From Legionellales bacterium (GTDB lineage Bacteria > Pseudomonadota > Gammaproteobacteria > UBA1113), in the NCBI GenBank assembly GCA_002709565.1, contig PAPY01000007.1:124001-188000 (forward strand): DNA of 64,000 nt. Reading direction: 5' to 3'. Below are positions 27,151-35,697 of this stretch, piece by piece. Numbering within the stretch: the stretch's first letter is position 1; every line of letters begins with the position of its first letter. The notes under the pieces were generated by a model. It was given only the letters and a program-made list of their open reading frames with translations, had not been told where the DNA came from and did not search any database. Position numbers and translations under genes: made by a program.

Positions 27151-27671
27151 CAGTTTTCATTAATGGTCGAAGTGCCGTACACGCTGCTAGTGGCGGAGTA
27201 CTGACGACCACCTCGATAAATTATACGGGGGCAAAGCGCAAACCAGTGACATATCGTAATATTGCGCAGGTCGCTGATCTTGCGAATACGGCGGCTTCGG
27301 TTTTTATCAATGGTAACCCCGTTGCCCATGGGCAATCGATAGTTAGCCGAAGTTCTGGCGATGAGGCAGGCGATAAAGGCGGAATTTATTCCGGCACCGT
27401 CAATGGCCGAGCGGAGTTTTTGACGGCATCACCCAACGTCATGATTGAGGGGCAGGGCGCAGCACGTCAACATGACTTGATGGTGTCTAATCATGGCAAT
27501 ACCGAGCCCGCACCCTTACAGCAAGCGGGGCTTACTAACACGACAACGGTTATCGAAAGTGATGTGGATGTAAGTACAAACGAAGATACGAATTATTGTA
27601 TTCACTGGGATATTTTTGGGCCTAATGATGGAGATTTAGTGGGCGAATTGGTAGCGCAATGCAAACAGTAA
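27147..27671 (+). CDS. Orphan PAAR-like (DUF4150) protein
   Basis: A 174-residue protein whose first 120 residues follow the DUF4150/PAAR-like pattern: VFINGR start, [49 protein letters not shown] and a final SNHGN. Such domains sharpen the tip of type VI secretion spikes and often carry effectors. The C-terminal 50 residues are short and acidic with two cysteines, not a recognised toxin. No T6SS gene is in the window. It overlaps the MFS stop by 4 nt and the ttcA start by 13 nt, so it is translated as part of that run. Confidence 0.8.
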   Translation: MTVFINGRSAVHAASGGVLTTTSINYTGAKRKPVTYRNIAQVADLANTAASVFINGNPVAHGQSIVSRSSGDEAGDKGGIYSGTVNGRAEFLTASPNVMIEGQGAARQHDLMVSNHGNTEPAPLQQAGLTNTTTVIESDVDVSTNEDTNYCIHWDIFGPNDGDLVGELVAQCKQ

Positions 27672-28483
27672 AACAACTCGACAAACTCGAAGAAAAACTC
27701 CGTCACTATACCGGCAAAGCCATTGCCGACTACAATATGATCCAACACGGCGACAAAGTCTTAGTCTGTCTATCCGGCGGTAAAGATTCATTTACGATGC
27801 TGACAATGTTGGAGACGTTACGTAAGCGGGCTAAAGTGCGCTTTGAGATAGAGGCATTTACCTTAGATCAACGCCAACCAGGTTGGGATGATACTAAGCT
27901 TAAGGCATGGCTTGAACAGCGGGCCATTCCTTACAAAATATTATCAGAAGATACCTACAGTATTGTCAAACAAAAAATTCCCGCCGGCAAAACCTATTGT
28001 TCACTGTGCTCGCGGCTGCGTCGCGGGATTATTTACCGTTATGCCGAACAACATGGCTTCACCAAGATCGCCTTAGGTCACCACCGCGATGATTTGGTGA
28101 GAACCTTATTAATGTCTATCTTATACAATGGCGAAGTTCGCTCGATGCCGCCAAAGTTATTAACGGACAGCAAAAAACACATCGTCATTCGCCCATTAGC
28201 TTATTGCCAAGAAGCGGATATTATCGAATTTGCTAAACTGATGGCATATCCGATTATTCCTTGCAATTTATGCGGCTCACAAGAAAATTTAATCCGCAAA
28301 AAAGTCACGCGCCTTGTTGATGAACTTGCCCAGGAGAACCCTAAAATCCCAAGTAATATCTTACATGCAATTTCTGCCATTAAGCCGAGTCAGATGATGG
28401 ATGATAAGTTATGGGATTTCAAAAACCTTGAACAGCAACGTGAGACAGAGAGTGACATTATCGATGATGCAGTTTTGTTCTGA
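27659..28483 (+). CDS. ttcA: tRNA 2-thiocytidine(32) biosynthesis protein
   Basis: PP-loop enzyme with a [4Fe-4S] cluster that thiolates C32 of several tRNAs. The 274 residues contain [16 protein letters not shown] and CNLCGSQ, the two Cys motifs that bind the cluster. HHRDD is also typical. Its start lies inside the PAAR-like gene, 13 nt before that gene's stop. Confidence 0.95.
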   Translation: MQTVKQLDKLEEKLRHYTGKAIADYNMIQHGDKVLVCLSGGKDSFTMLTMLETLRKRAKVRFEIEAFTLDQRQPGWDDTKLKAWLEQRAIPYKILSEDTYSIVKQKIPAGKTYCSLCSRLRRGIIYRYAEQHGFTKIALGHHRDDLVRTLLMSILYNGEVRSMPPKLLTDSKKHIVIRPLAYCQEADIIEFAKLMAYPIIPCNLCGSQENLIRKKVTRLVDELAQENPKIPSNILHAISAIKPSQMMDDKLWDFKNLEQQRETESDIIDDAVLF

Positions 28484-28519
28484 ATATTACGCTGCGCGCG
28501 AAGTAAATTCGCCCTTGCG

Positions 28520-28553
28520 CTTAAGGGGGAGAATCGCGATTCTCCCCCTTAAG
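28520..28553. terminator. Perfect 34-bp palindrome between convergent genes
   Basis: The sequence from CTTAAGGGGGAG to CTCCCCCTTAAG is a fully self-complementary 34-bp palindrome centred on CGCG. It lies between convergent ttcA and the TPR-glycosyltransferase gene, so it could act as a two-way terminator, though no long T-run follows. The next 22 bases contain a segment (28557-28575) that recurs at 53429-53447. Confidence 0.6.
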
Positions 28554-28577
28554 GATCCCCCATCGCGGGATGTTCCA

Positions 28578-29816
28578 TTAAGAATCATGGTTGATCTCTT
28601 GCAATAGCTCCTTGCCCGGTATATAGGGTATCTTTGTCCACCCCAAACCAACATGAATAGTGCTGGGGTTGTGTCCTAGGGGGGCAAAGTCTTTCGCGTC
28701 AAACACCTGATGGCAACTGTCATGGATGAGAACATTATCTTTGATCAAAGGCCAAATATTATAGCGTAAGAACTGCTGATCTATGGTACGTTCAGGCATA
28801 TGTGTTTGATAAAACTTACGGATATAGGGGGTTAAATCCGGGAAGCAATTTCCCACGCCACCCCAGAGCCCCGCCAAAATTAAATCCGTATGGGTATAAA
28901 AGTCACGTATGATGTGGAAGGCTTTATCTGAACGTAACCACTCATCGACCGCTAAACGTTCTTGGCAGGTAACAACAGAATCCGTATCGCGGATCAGGAA
29001 GCGGTCGACATCTTTGTCATGAGCAACGTGAAAACGCCAAAATAAAGCCTGATAAGCGCCTTCATGTTTACCCATTTTTATCATTTGTGCACCGCTTTTG
29101 GCTAAGCTCGTAATGGTTTTTTGCGGGACATCATCCGCATAATAAAATCGAGCCGTCCAACCAGGATAGAGGTGACGAATATACAATGCATTCAATAATG
29201 CGCCTTGTATATAGTAATAATGATTGCCCCATAGACTAAAAGCAATCACGTTGCGTTGTGGGTTAGCATAACAAAAAGGCTTTGCTGCTGGAGCATTTCT
29301 ATCATAAGCGTGTTTTAACTCGGCAATTGCTTTGAGATTATCGGGTTGGTGTACCAATTCGTCTTTAAGGGTTAACGATTTTTCGCCATGAAATTTCGCT
29401 TCATCAAGATTACCCAGTAAACCATTGGTTGCTGACAGCATATCATTAACATTAATGTTATCGGGTTTTTGCTGGTAAAGTGAGATAAGTAAGTCATGGG
29501 ACTCTTGGTACTTTTGTTGTTTGAAATACATTATGCTGAGATTTTCTTGAATGACAGGATGATTGGGCGCGATGGTTAGTGCTTTTTGATAAAATTCAGC
29601 AGCGTGAGTGAAATCTTTTACGGCATAATAGTAACTGGCTAAACGATTATATTCATCAGCATCAATGTTCTTGGTTTTCTCGGCGTTGGCAACTGCCTTA
29701 TGTTGCTCAGCAATAGCCTCAACAAATTTGCCATGGCGGTACAAATCCATAGCAAATTCCCGGTGAGCTTGTACCGGATCAGGGTATTTTTTAGCGAATT
29801 TGTCAAATGTTGTCAT
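28578..29816 (-). CDS. TPR protein with C-terminal glycosyltransferase-like domain
   Basis: A 412-residue protein. Residues 20-165 form about four TPR-type helix pairs (for example DFTHAAEFYQKALTIAPNHP). Residues 185-405 resemble a GT-A glycosyltransferase: a strand NVIAFSLWG, a DTD metal-type motif in RFLIRDTDS (277-279), and TDLILAGLWGG. No signal peptide. Substrate unknown; the TPR part suggests protein partners. It opens the accessory block and is monocistronic on the minus strand. Confidence 0.75.
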   Translation of the reverse strand: MTTFDKFAKKYPDPVQAHREFAMDLYRHGKFVEAIAEQHKAVANAEKTKNIDADEYNRLASYYYAVKDFTHAAEFYQKALTIAPNHPVIQENLSIMYFKQQKYQESHDLLISLYQQKPDNINVNDMLSATNGLLGNLDEAKFHGEKSLTLKDELVHQPDNLKAIAELKHAYDRNAPAAKPFCYANPQRNVIAFSLWGNHYYYIQGALLNALYIRHLYPGWTARFYYADDVPQKTITSLAKSGAQMIKMGKHEGAYQALFWRFHVAHDKDVDRFLIRDTDSVVTCQERLAVDEWLRSDKAFHIIRDFYTHTDLILAGLWGGVGNCFPDLTPYIRKFYQTHMPERTIDQQFLRYNIWPLIKDNVLIHDSCHQVFDAKDFAPLGHNPSTIHVGLGWTKIPYIPGKELLQEINHDS

Positions 29817-30157
29817 AGAAGCAAGTATAGCGCTTCAAAGACATGTTCCTAAGCCATTTTTCTAATAATACTATACTCGTCAGGCCCGATGGCCACGTGC
29901 TAAAGCGGCTGTAACCGCTAACCTTTTGATTATTAACGAGAAAATATATTTTTTGCAGAGCGATGTGGGTGGTCGTTTATTGACTATGCGATAGTATCGT
30001 ATAGTATTCATTGTTTCTATATGATGCCATCGTATAGTGCACACCAAACTAACTAATATGACACAACTGGTTATCCGTCATTAACGATTTGAAATTACTA
30101 ACTGAGTAAACTGAGAAGAGCTATGGCAGGCCATGGAGCCTGCCATATCGTCAGTGA
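29817..30157. other. Gene-free stretch of 341 bp
   Basis: No credible open frame. It is AT-rich, contains two copies of ATCGTATAGT (29996-30005 and 30029-30038), and ends with the hairpin at 30123-30146. Nothing else recognisable. Confidence 0.5.
30123..30146 (-). terminator. Hairpin after the secreted-protein gene
   Basis: Perfect 9-bp stem ATGGCAGGC/GCCTGCCAT with a 6-nt loop, 12 nt beyond the stop of the minus-strand gene. There is no T-run, so termination is only possible. Confidence 0.45.
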
Positions 30158-30616
30158 TTAACCGACAGAGTAAGTTACACTTTTGTGGCCAGCAGAAGCA
30201 ACCGGTGAACATTTATAATTGTTCTGTGAACTACTGGTAAAGGTGCCAGTTGGGCCATAACCACTGGCTTCAAAACGGCATGTATAGAGGGTGTCAGCAG
30301 GGCATTCATAACCACCACGGGCTTTTTTCAAAGCACCTTCTTCACAAGCACGGAATACCAAGTCAAAGTGAGTTGTAGAGTTTTTGATAGTTGCATCTAC
30401 TTGTGCAGGGAAACTCACAGCTTGACCGACAGCGATCCCAGATAAAGACTCAACGCCTTTTTCTTCAGCTAATAACAGCTTCATGGGGCTGGGGGTATTG
30501 TTCTCGAAACTCAAGTGATAAGTAAGATTCATGCTCTTAGCATCAGACGTTGTAGCATTGGCAGCAACTGCAAATAAAGCCCCAAAGCTAACAACCGTTA
30601 GAATTAATTTTTTCAT
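30158..30616 (-). CDS. Small secreted protein of unknown function
   Basis: A 152-residue protein with a clear signal peptide (about 1-22, FAVAANA). The mature domain has four cysteines (RACEEG, YECPADTLYTC, YKCSP) and a beta-rich composition, resembling the secreted protein at 8836-9246 in general make-up but not in evident sequence. AGGAG lies 7 nt before the ATG. It is transcribed divergently from another secreted protein through overlapping promoters. Confidence 0.75.
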   Translation of the reverse strand: MKKLILTVVSFGALFAVAANATTSDAKSMNLTYHLSFENNTPSPMKLLLAEEKGVESLSGIAVGQAVSFPAQVDATIKNSTTHFDLVFRACEEGALKKARGGYECPADTLYTCRFEASGYGPTGTFTSSSQNNYKCSPVASAGHKSVTYSVG

Positions 30617-30644
30617 AATATGCTCCTATAGCGTTGGAAAAGCT

Positions 30645-30673
30645 ACTATAAATCAGAGAGGTTGTGAAATCAA
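30645..30673 (-). promoter_or_regulatory. Predicted promoter, minus strand, of the 30158-30616 gene
   Basis: On the minus strand: TTGATT, 17-bp spacer, TATAGT. Its -35 lies inside the spacer of the plus-strand promoter at 30662-30689. Confidence 0.6.
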
Positions 30674-30689
30674 TAATAACGACTATAAT
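30662..30689 (+). promoter_or_regulatory. Predicted promoter, plus strand, of the 30810-31262 gene
   Basis: TTGTGA, 16-bp spacer, TATAAT. Its -35 lies inside the spacer of the opposite promoter, so the two cannot easily be occupied at once. Confidence 0.6.
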
Positions 30690-30694
30690 ACGCG

Positions 30695-30732
30695 TTATGA
30701 GTGACCTGCTCATAACTATAACAGTTTATAGT
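30695..30732 (+). promoter_or_regulatory. Two adjacent hairpins in the leader of the 30810 gene
   Basis: TTATGAG/CTCATAA (30695-30701 with 30709-30715) is followed directly by ACTATAA/TTATAGT (30715-30721 with 30726-30732). Both stems are 7 bp and perfect. They sit at the expected 5' end of the mRNA and may stabilise it or regulate it. Confidence 0.4.
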
Positions 30733-30809
30733 CCTGTAGAAGATCGATAGTACCGTTAAGTCGAGGCAATGAGGGGCGCTTTTATTCATTATTATGATAG
30801 AGGTATATC

Positions 30810-31262
30810 ATGAAAAAAATATTATTAACTATGTCAGTTTTGGTCGGTGTCAGTCTATCTAGTGTAGCCCAAGCGTACATTGGGCTTGCTAATTACATTG
30901 GCACGGGCAAGGGTACTACAGAAGATCCATACTTTATTATGAAATTGGTGAAGAGCGAAGAAGGCAATAAAATTGGCACAAAGGTTGGTTATGGCTACAA
31001 TTTCGTTTTCGAAAATCCCAGTTGGAGTGTTTGGAATATCTATGATGGTAATGATAACTACTATGGTACACTGTCAGTGAATGGTGGCGGCGAGAAGGAT
31101 AAAGCATGGCTAGGTTTTAAATCTTATGAAGGCGGCGATGGCTATTATCTACAAGGGCTACAAGTTCAATATGGCTGGACAGATGCTAGCGATAAGATAA
31201 AATATTTTAAAGTTACCGCGAGCGGCGTGTGTAATCCTGATCTTGAATGTGGTACGAAGTAA
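30810..31262 (+). CDS. Small secreted protein of unknown function
   Basis: A 150-residue protein with a signal peptide (1-22, SSVAQA). The mature part is Gly/Tyr/Trp/Asp-rich (GYGYNFVF, SWSVWNIYDG, GYYLQGLQVQYGW) and probably all-beta, with two cysteines near the C-terminus. No family recognised. It has its own promoter, structured leader and terminator and is divergent from the other secreted protein. Confidence 0.75.
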   Translation: MKKILLTMSVLVGVSLSSVAQAYIGLANYIGTGKGTTEDPYFIMKLVKSEEGNKIGTKVGYGYNFVFENPSWSVWNIYDGNDNYYGTLSVNGGGEKDKAWLGFKSYEGGDGYYLQGLQVQYGWTDASDKIKYFKVTASGVCNPDLECGTK

Positions 31263-31313
31263 TTTTAGCTTAGGGTGCTGTGCAGACTAAGTACCTAAGT
31301 GAACAAATTTTTG

Positions 31314-31341
31314 AAAGCATCGTCTAACGGTGCTTTTTTTA
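31314..31341 (+). terminator. Rho-independent terminator
   Basis: Stem AAGCATCG/CGGTGCTT (one G-T pair), loop TCTAA, followed by a run of T. Lies 51 nt after the secreted-protein stop. Confidence 0.8.
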
Positions 31342-31372
31342 TGAAAATATAATTATTGAGGAAATGACCATA

Positions 31373-31624
31373 ATGCCAATGACTTATCTTGACCGTTACC
31401 AGCAACACTTTCAGTTGGTGCGTTTTAACAAATTACCCGAACACATGATGTATTTTGTTCATTCCGGTCATGCCCAGAGTACAGATATCGATGACACAAA
31501 ATACCACAAGACTCTGTCAGAGCCGTTCTTATTTAATAAGCCGATACAGTTGCGCAACCTCAGTTATATTGAACTCCAGCAAACTATTGACCAATTGCAT
31601 TATGCCGTTTATTGTCGAAAATGA
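31373..31624 (+). CDS. Short unknown protein, probably the 5' part of a frameshifted or overlapping gene
   Basis: An 83-residue frame starting at the ATG 10 nt behind GAGGA. No family recognised. It ends in LHYAVYCRK and overlaps by 23 nt a second frame that continues for 220 residues in a different phase without a ribosome site of its own. Either one gene broken by an indel near 31600-31624, or two genes coupled by overlap. Confidence 0.55.
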   Translation: MPMTYLDRYQQHFQLVRFNKLPEHMMYFVHSGHAQSTDIDDTKYHKTLSEPFLFNKPIQLRNLSYIELQQTIDQLHYAVYCRK

Positions 31625-32264
31625 TGATGAATATATGGGATTGATTCAACGCAAAGGGTTGACTGTTGATGACTTTACTGACTACATCCTTGGTTTAAGT
31701 GTTGGGATGGCGAATAAATATTTTAATAACTTGCGGCAGTATCTTTGGGAATTTCCACCCCAAGATAAAAACACTACGGATCTATGGGCCCTGATGGGCA
31801 TGCTTGGTCAAATGGGACTAGGGGGAAATCCGTGCACTGAGCGTAGGGACAGAGATATGCGGGATCTGATGCGAACACAGCCCCCACAAGTGCCTAATCT
31901 AAGGCAAATGTATCAGTGCGCAAAGCGTTTTACACAGAGTGGACTCACGTATAGTCATGAAGGAAAATATCGGGCGGCTCATCAGTCATACAAAGAGGCG
32001 TTAGCGCAGTGTTTATTAATACCCGCTTGTAATGCGAATGTATTAGCGAAATGCTATTTTAACCTTGCTTTTAGCGCAGAAAAATGTGGTGATACAGCTC
32101 AGGCTCAAGAATACGGAAGACTTGTCGCGGAGCTGGCTATCAATAACCGGACTTTTTCGGCTGAGTTCATGGCTAATTGTATAGTTATCCAAGAGCATGA
32201 GGCTTTCGAAGCACGAACTGAGGTTGATAAGGTGATTCCTGGCAATAATACGTTAGAATGCTAG
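31602..32264 (+). CDS. Unknown protein with TPR-like C-terminus, second frame of the 31.4-32.3 kb unit
   Basis: A 220-residue frame; the open frame begins further upstream, but ATG 31602 (MPFIVENDD) is the first sensible start. No Shine-Dalgarno precedes it. Residues about 100-190 have a TPR-like helix pattern (GLTYSHEGKYRAAHQSYKEAL, then CYFNLAFSAEKCGDTAQAQEYG). Function unknown. If the preceding frame is joined, the protein would be about 300 residues. Confidence 0.55.
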   Translation: MPFIVENDDEYMGLIQRKGLTVDDFTDYILGLSVGMANKYFNNLRQYLWEFPPQDKNTTDLWALMGMLGQMGLGGNPCTERRDRDMRDLMRTQPPQVPNLRQMYQCAKRFTQSGLTYSHEGKYRAAHQSYKEALAQCLLIPACNANVLAKCYFNLAFSAEKCGDTAQAQEYGRLVAELAINNRTFSAEFMANCIVIQEHEAFEARTEVDKVIPGNNTLEC

Positions 32265-32334
32265 ACAATACAATTGGGATGAGCCGCTGTGTTAGTTCAG
32301 CGGCCTCTTAAAAATAGACAGTGAATCCATAAAA

Positions 32335-33309
32335 TTACGAATATGATGCGCTAGCTATATGCTTGGCAGGGGCTTCCTCTCTCTCAACATCCCCAGGTTC
32401 TTCACTCGCTGTTGATGGTGTTGCGTAAGCGGGAGCGGGTAATGCTGCTAAACTGACAGTGAGCTCATTGTGATAGAGTCCGTCTTTTTTGACGAGAACA
32501 TTTCCGCTGCGGTCTATCATGACGAAGCCGTAACATTTTAGGCGTTGGATTGATTCACCCTTGGCTTCACACACAGCATTGATTTGTTGAGTATGGGTGA
32601 TATCAATAATCACCGTATTAGTGCTAATCGATGAATCATCCAAAACAGGTATGCGCGCTTCCATATCGTCTTTGATTCTCTTATATTGCCCCTCACCACA
32701 AACAGCATCGACAGCCTCTTGCGTCCATGGCAGTGCACCGTCATTCAGCACAGCTTCTTGCTCGGACGTCAATTTATTTGGATAATTAATACAGGTTAGT
32801 TCTCGAGAGTCACACAAAGCACAGCCAAGTACGTTTGATATTGCCTGTGCAGGTTGTAAAGCACGTTGGTTATTTGATGTGTGAATAATGAAAGTCGTGC
32901 CGAATTTTTCTTTTAAATATTTAAATAGAACTAATTGTGGTATGAGTTCAATTGCGGAACGTGCAGTGATTGGGTCGTGAAAATTATTATCAATTTGCAT
33001 TTGGGCAATTTTCTTTTTTGCACCCTTCAAAGCAGAGATTTTTTCATTGGAATCTTGTTCCCCATGACGCATAAACAAATGACAACCTGCACTTGCAAGT
33101 TCTTTCATCGTGGCGAATGCGGTTGGATCCAAAGGCCGAATACCATTGAGGCGAGGATCTTCAGATGTGATACCCAAATCATCGAGAATTCTCGTTCGAA
33201 TCTCACTTGTCTTTGCCGGAAGCTCACCAGGCTCGATTAGCGTTAATCCATCAGCATGAGCATTAATAATCTCGACTGCTTTATCAAGAATGATTTGGCT
33301 CTTGGACAT
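32335..33309 (-). CDS. Histidine-phosphatase superfamily protein
   Basis: A 324-residue protein. An earlier ATG at 33330 exists, but AAGGCGG before the ATG at 33309 decides the start. Residues 78-84 read LFMRHGE, the phosphohistidine motif (His82); NNQRA (Arg149) and DITHTQ (His239) fit the remaining conserved Arg and His. The family includes phosphoglycerate mutase-like phosphatases and phytases. There is no signal peptide. The N-terminal 65 residues and the Pro/Ala/Glu-rich tail are extra. Substrate unknown. Confidence 0.7.
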   Translation of the reverse strand: MSKSQIILDKAVEIINAHADGLTLIEPGELPAKTSEIRTRILDDLGITSEDPRLNGIRPLDPTAFATMKELASAGCHLFMRHGEQDSNEKISALKGAKKKIAQMQIDNNFHDPITARSAIELIPQLVLFKYLKEKFGTTFIIHTSNNQRALQPAQAISNVLGCALCDSRELTCINYPNKLTSEQEAVLNDGALPWTQEAVDAVCGEGQYKRIKDDMEARIPVLDDSSISTNTVIIDITHTQQINAVCEAKGESIQRLKCYGFVMIDRSGNVLVKKDGLYHNELTVSLAALPAPAYATPSTASEEPGDVEREEAPAKHIASASYS

Positions 33310-33349
33310 TGTAAACCGCCTTATAGTCATAATTGTTAACTTATGCGCA

Positions 33350-33377
33350 ATTCTATCACAGTTCCGATTTCAGTCAA
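33350..33377 (-). promoter_or_regulatory. Predicted promoter of the histidine-phosphatase gene
   Basis: On the minus strand: TTGACT, 16-bp spacer, TAGAAT preceded by TGA (extended -10). The start codon lies about 35 nt downstream of the expected transcript start. Confidence 0.65.
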
Positions 33378-33838
33378 TTACTCATAGTCATTTGATTTTT
33401 CGGTATAATTCTCCCAAAATGCCGGGGGATCAAGTCACACTGTGAATAGATACTCGCATTTGTTGTTATATTGATGTGCCGCAGTTTAACACCATGTTGA
33501 TGTGCGTTCAATAAGTGGACACGACATGTTTGGAATATATGCTGCTGGACGAGCAAAGCATTAGTTTTCTTCGATAAATCAATGCACGTGGTGTACAAAA
33601 CCGATAGCTTCGCAACTATGGGTAAATACCGTGCCAGGTATTTTACAACAAACCGGCAAAGGCTCAGCGACGCGGTATTGTAAGGGTTAGTGTGTATCTT
33701 TAGATCCCTAACCCTAAACCCCCTCTTTAAACTGTTTAATTATTAACCGGTTCAAGCAAAAAATAGCAAAATTTGCTGTTTTTTCTACCGCAACAAGCGT
33801 ATGATGCGCAAATATTAACACTGAACAGGATAGCTACA
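33378..33838. other. Gene-free stretch between divergent genes
   Basis: About 460 bp without a supported gene. A TATAAT occurs at 33404-33409 but without a matching -35. A short palindrome AGCAAAATTTGCT (33765-33777) lies between A- and T-runs just before the kinase-like gene. A minus-strand frame of 74 codons (33374-33598) has no ribosome site and is not accepted. Confidence 0.45.
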
Positions 33839-35542
33839 ATGCCTCATTTACTCGAAACAGGCTATAAAGCCACTGAAGCCCAAGACAAAATCACACTCGC
33901 TGGCGTCATCGGCACTATCGATGGTGTAACGATTGATAACAATCGGCTCGCTGAGCTGGGTGCTAATATCCTACAAGCATTGACGACCTATTATGAGTCT
34001 AACGAAAACAAAGCCCACGGCTGTCTTAGCCCAGCATGTGTCTCGATTGATCCTGCCAATCTTAAGGTAACAATTAATGCCTCTGAAGATGCACTACCCG
34101 ATGAGTATTACACGCCATATCAGTCAAACCAGGATGGCGAGCCCACACCATCAAAAGTGGCCGACTTGCATGCTATCGGTGTGATGTTATTTCAGTGCTA
34201 TAGCGGTGGCAGTTATCCTCAAGTTGCAAATCAAGTCGTTGAAAATATTTGGTCTCGTAGAAGCGGTGAGCGGCAGAAATTACCTACGCTTGAAATACTG
34301 GATAATGATTCTGAATGGGAAGCCTTTTTTGGCGTCGTTTTGCTAAATGTTGGTGAGACCCCTTGTACCTTAGCAGCGGATAATCTTATTGAGACAGCAA
34401 GTAAGATGCTTACAAAAATAGCGACGCCTGAGATAACTCATAGAGAAGATTCGGGCACTGAAGCTGGTGATGTGGATCATGGATGGCGGACAGAGCCGCC
34501 GTTGAAAGAGCTTGATACCTCTAGTGCAGTGCCTAAGATGAAGCCACAGTCAGGAAAAAAACTGCCAAAAAACCTCGGCGAGATCATTGATCAAATCACC
34601 GATAACGATAACGAAAGAATACCATTAACACTGGAACAAGTGGCAGCGCTTGGCTTGCAACTCGCAGAAATACTTGAGCCAGCAGACGAATCGGGAGAAG
34701 AGAATAACGTATACGGCGACATCGTTCCTGAATATATTACTATTGAGATGCTGAGTGAGCTAGATAGCGATAGCTTGGATTTCAAGGTTACAGAGATAGT
34801 AGATAAAAATTCTTCTCGACCATCTGTAAACTATGATACAGCTTGCTACCGCCATCGCAAGCAACGAGAAGATGATGATATTTCTTCTACCATAGAGCAT
34901 GATCATTTTGCGATTGCGGTGATCTTAACGCAATTACTGACGGGGAAATTGCCTAAGACTGCGAAGCCCACGGCGACTGAACCATGTGTAGATGAAGAGA
35001 CTGATAATGATACGGTAGATTTAGTTAACTATGAGGCACATGGCACGAGTGCTAGATACCAGGCTGAATACCAATTTATCCAAACTCTGCGCGGTATGTT
35101 AGGGACTATGCACGAAAAATGGAATACAAAAGAGTCTCTATCGGCAAAGTTTGAAGAGCATATTCAGGATTTAAAAGGGCTGACAGAAATACAATCTTCA
35201 CGACGCGCTACAGCTCCTAATCAAAAGCCATCTTCTTCCAGTAGTCAAGTCCTCCAACCATCCGCCAGCGCATTTGGTTTTTTTGCTCGACATAAATGGA
35301 AAGCAACGGTAGCTACCGGTGGTGGCTTAGGGCTTGCTGCCGGCGGTGGCATAAAAGGAGCGCTAGTAATGGGATGGCTGACCTTTGCAGGCTTTGGTTT
35401 GATCGCAAACCCAATCGCAGCAACGGCTGTCTTTTTGGCGATTACCATAGCAATTGGTGTTGTCGCTGCAGTCGCAGGCGTGGCTGCTATCAGCTATGTC
35501 CACAACAAAATATCAAACTGTTATGCCGCTAGTGCAGCATAA
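33839..35542 (+). CDS. Membrane protein with two degenerate kinase C-lobe-like segments
   Basis: A 567-residue protein; CAGGATAG before the ATG at 33839 decides the start. Residues 59-122 contain a series reminiscent of protein-kinase C-lobes: HGCLSP (catalytic-loop position), YYTPYQ (activation-segment end) and DLHAIGVMLFQCYSGGSYP (helix F). Residues 291-372 repeat the series: VYGDIVPEYITI, then CYRHR, then DHFAIAVILTQLLTGKLP. No Gly loop, Lys or HRD/DFG residues are seen, so it would be a tandem pseudokinase. Residues 493-555 hold a glycine-rich hydrophobic region of two helices. Possibly an effector acting on host signalling; that is inference. Confidence 0.6.
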   Translation: MPHLLETGYKATEAQDKITLAGVIGTIDGVTIDNNRLAELGANILQALTTYYESNENKAHGCLSPACVSIDPANLKVTINASEDALPDEYYTPYQSNQDGEPTPSKVADLHAIGVMLFQCYSGGSYPQVANQVVENIWSRRSGERQKLPTLEILDNDSEWEAFFGVVLLNVGETPCTLAADNLIETASKMLTKIATPEITHREDSGTEAGDVDHGWRTEPPLKELDTSSAVPKMKPQSGKKLPKNLGEIIDQITDNDNERIPLTLEQVAALGLQLAEILEPADESGEENNVYGDIVPEYITIEMLSELDSDSLDFKVTEIVDKNSSRPSVNYDTACYRHRKQREDDDISSTIEHDHFAIAVILTQLLTGKLPKTAKPTATEPCVDEETDNDTVDLVNYEAHGTSARYQAEYQFIQTLRGMLGTMHEKWNTKESLSAKFEEHIQDLKGLTEIQSSRRATAPNQKPSSSSSQVLQPSASAFGFFARHKWKATVATGGGLGLAAGGGIKGALVMGWLTFAGFGLIANPIAATAVFLAITIAIGVVAAVAGVAAISYVHNKISNCYAASAA

Positions 35543-35564
35543 GACCACGACACAGGCTGAAGTC

Positions 35565-35613
35565 TGTGTTATAGCGCCGGTTATAAGTAGTCTATCGCCG
35601 GCGCTATAACACA
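35565..35613. repeat. 49-bp palindromic element, copy A
   Basis: Perfect 16-bp arms TGTGTTATAGCGCCGG and its complement around a 17-nt centre. Identical over all 49 bp to copy C at 37198-37246. It lies between the kinase-like gene and the ATPase-DUF234 gene. Confidence 0.9.
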
Positions 35614-35632
35614 AAAGACTAGCAAACTTGCC

Positions 35633-35683
35633 TTGTGCTATAGCGCCGACTATAGTAAGTTTATATCCGGCGCTATAACACAA
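35633..35683. repeat. Palindromic element, diverged copy B
   Basis: Same architecture as copies A and C with arms TTGTG-C-TATAGCGCCG and CGGCGCTATA-A-CACAA (one mismatch) and a different centre. It ends 14 nt before the start of the ATPase-DUF234 gene. Confidence 0.85.
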
Positions 35684-35697
35684 ATCTAGGCTAAACT

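Noticed and set aside
29996-30038. Two ATCGTATAGT direct repeats as possible CRISPR or att sites
   Set aside because: Too short and only two copies; no array or integrase.
33374-33598. Minus-strand 74-codon open frame in the gap before the kinase-like gene
   Set aside because: No ribosome site, no recognisable domain, and it overlaps the promoter region of the phosphatase gene.
33700-33726. Telomere-like CCCTAACCCTAAACCCCC stretch
   Set aside because: Only two to three short units in an AT-rich gap; chance is sufficient.
35565-35683. CRISPR-like array
   Set aside because: The repeats are palindromic elements with few copies and no spacer set; no cas genes.
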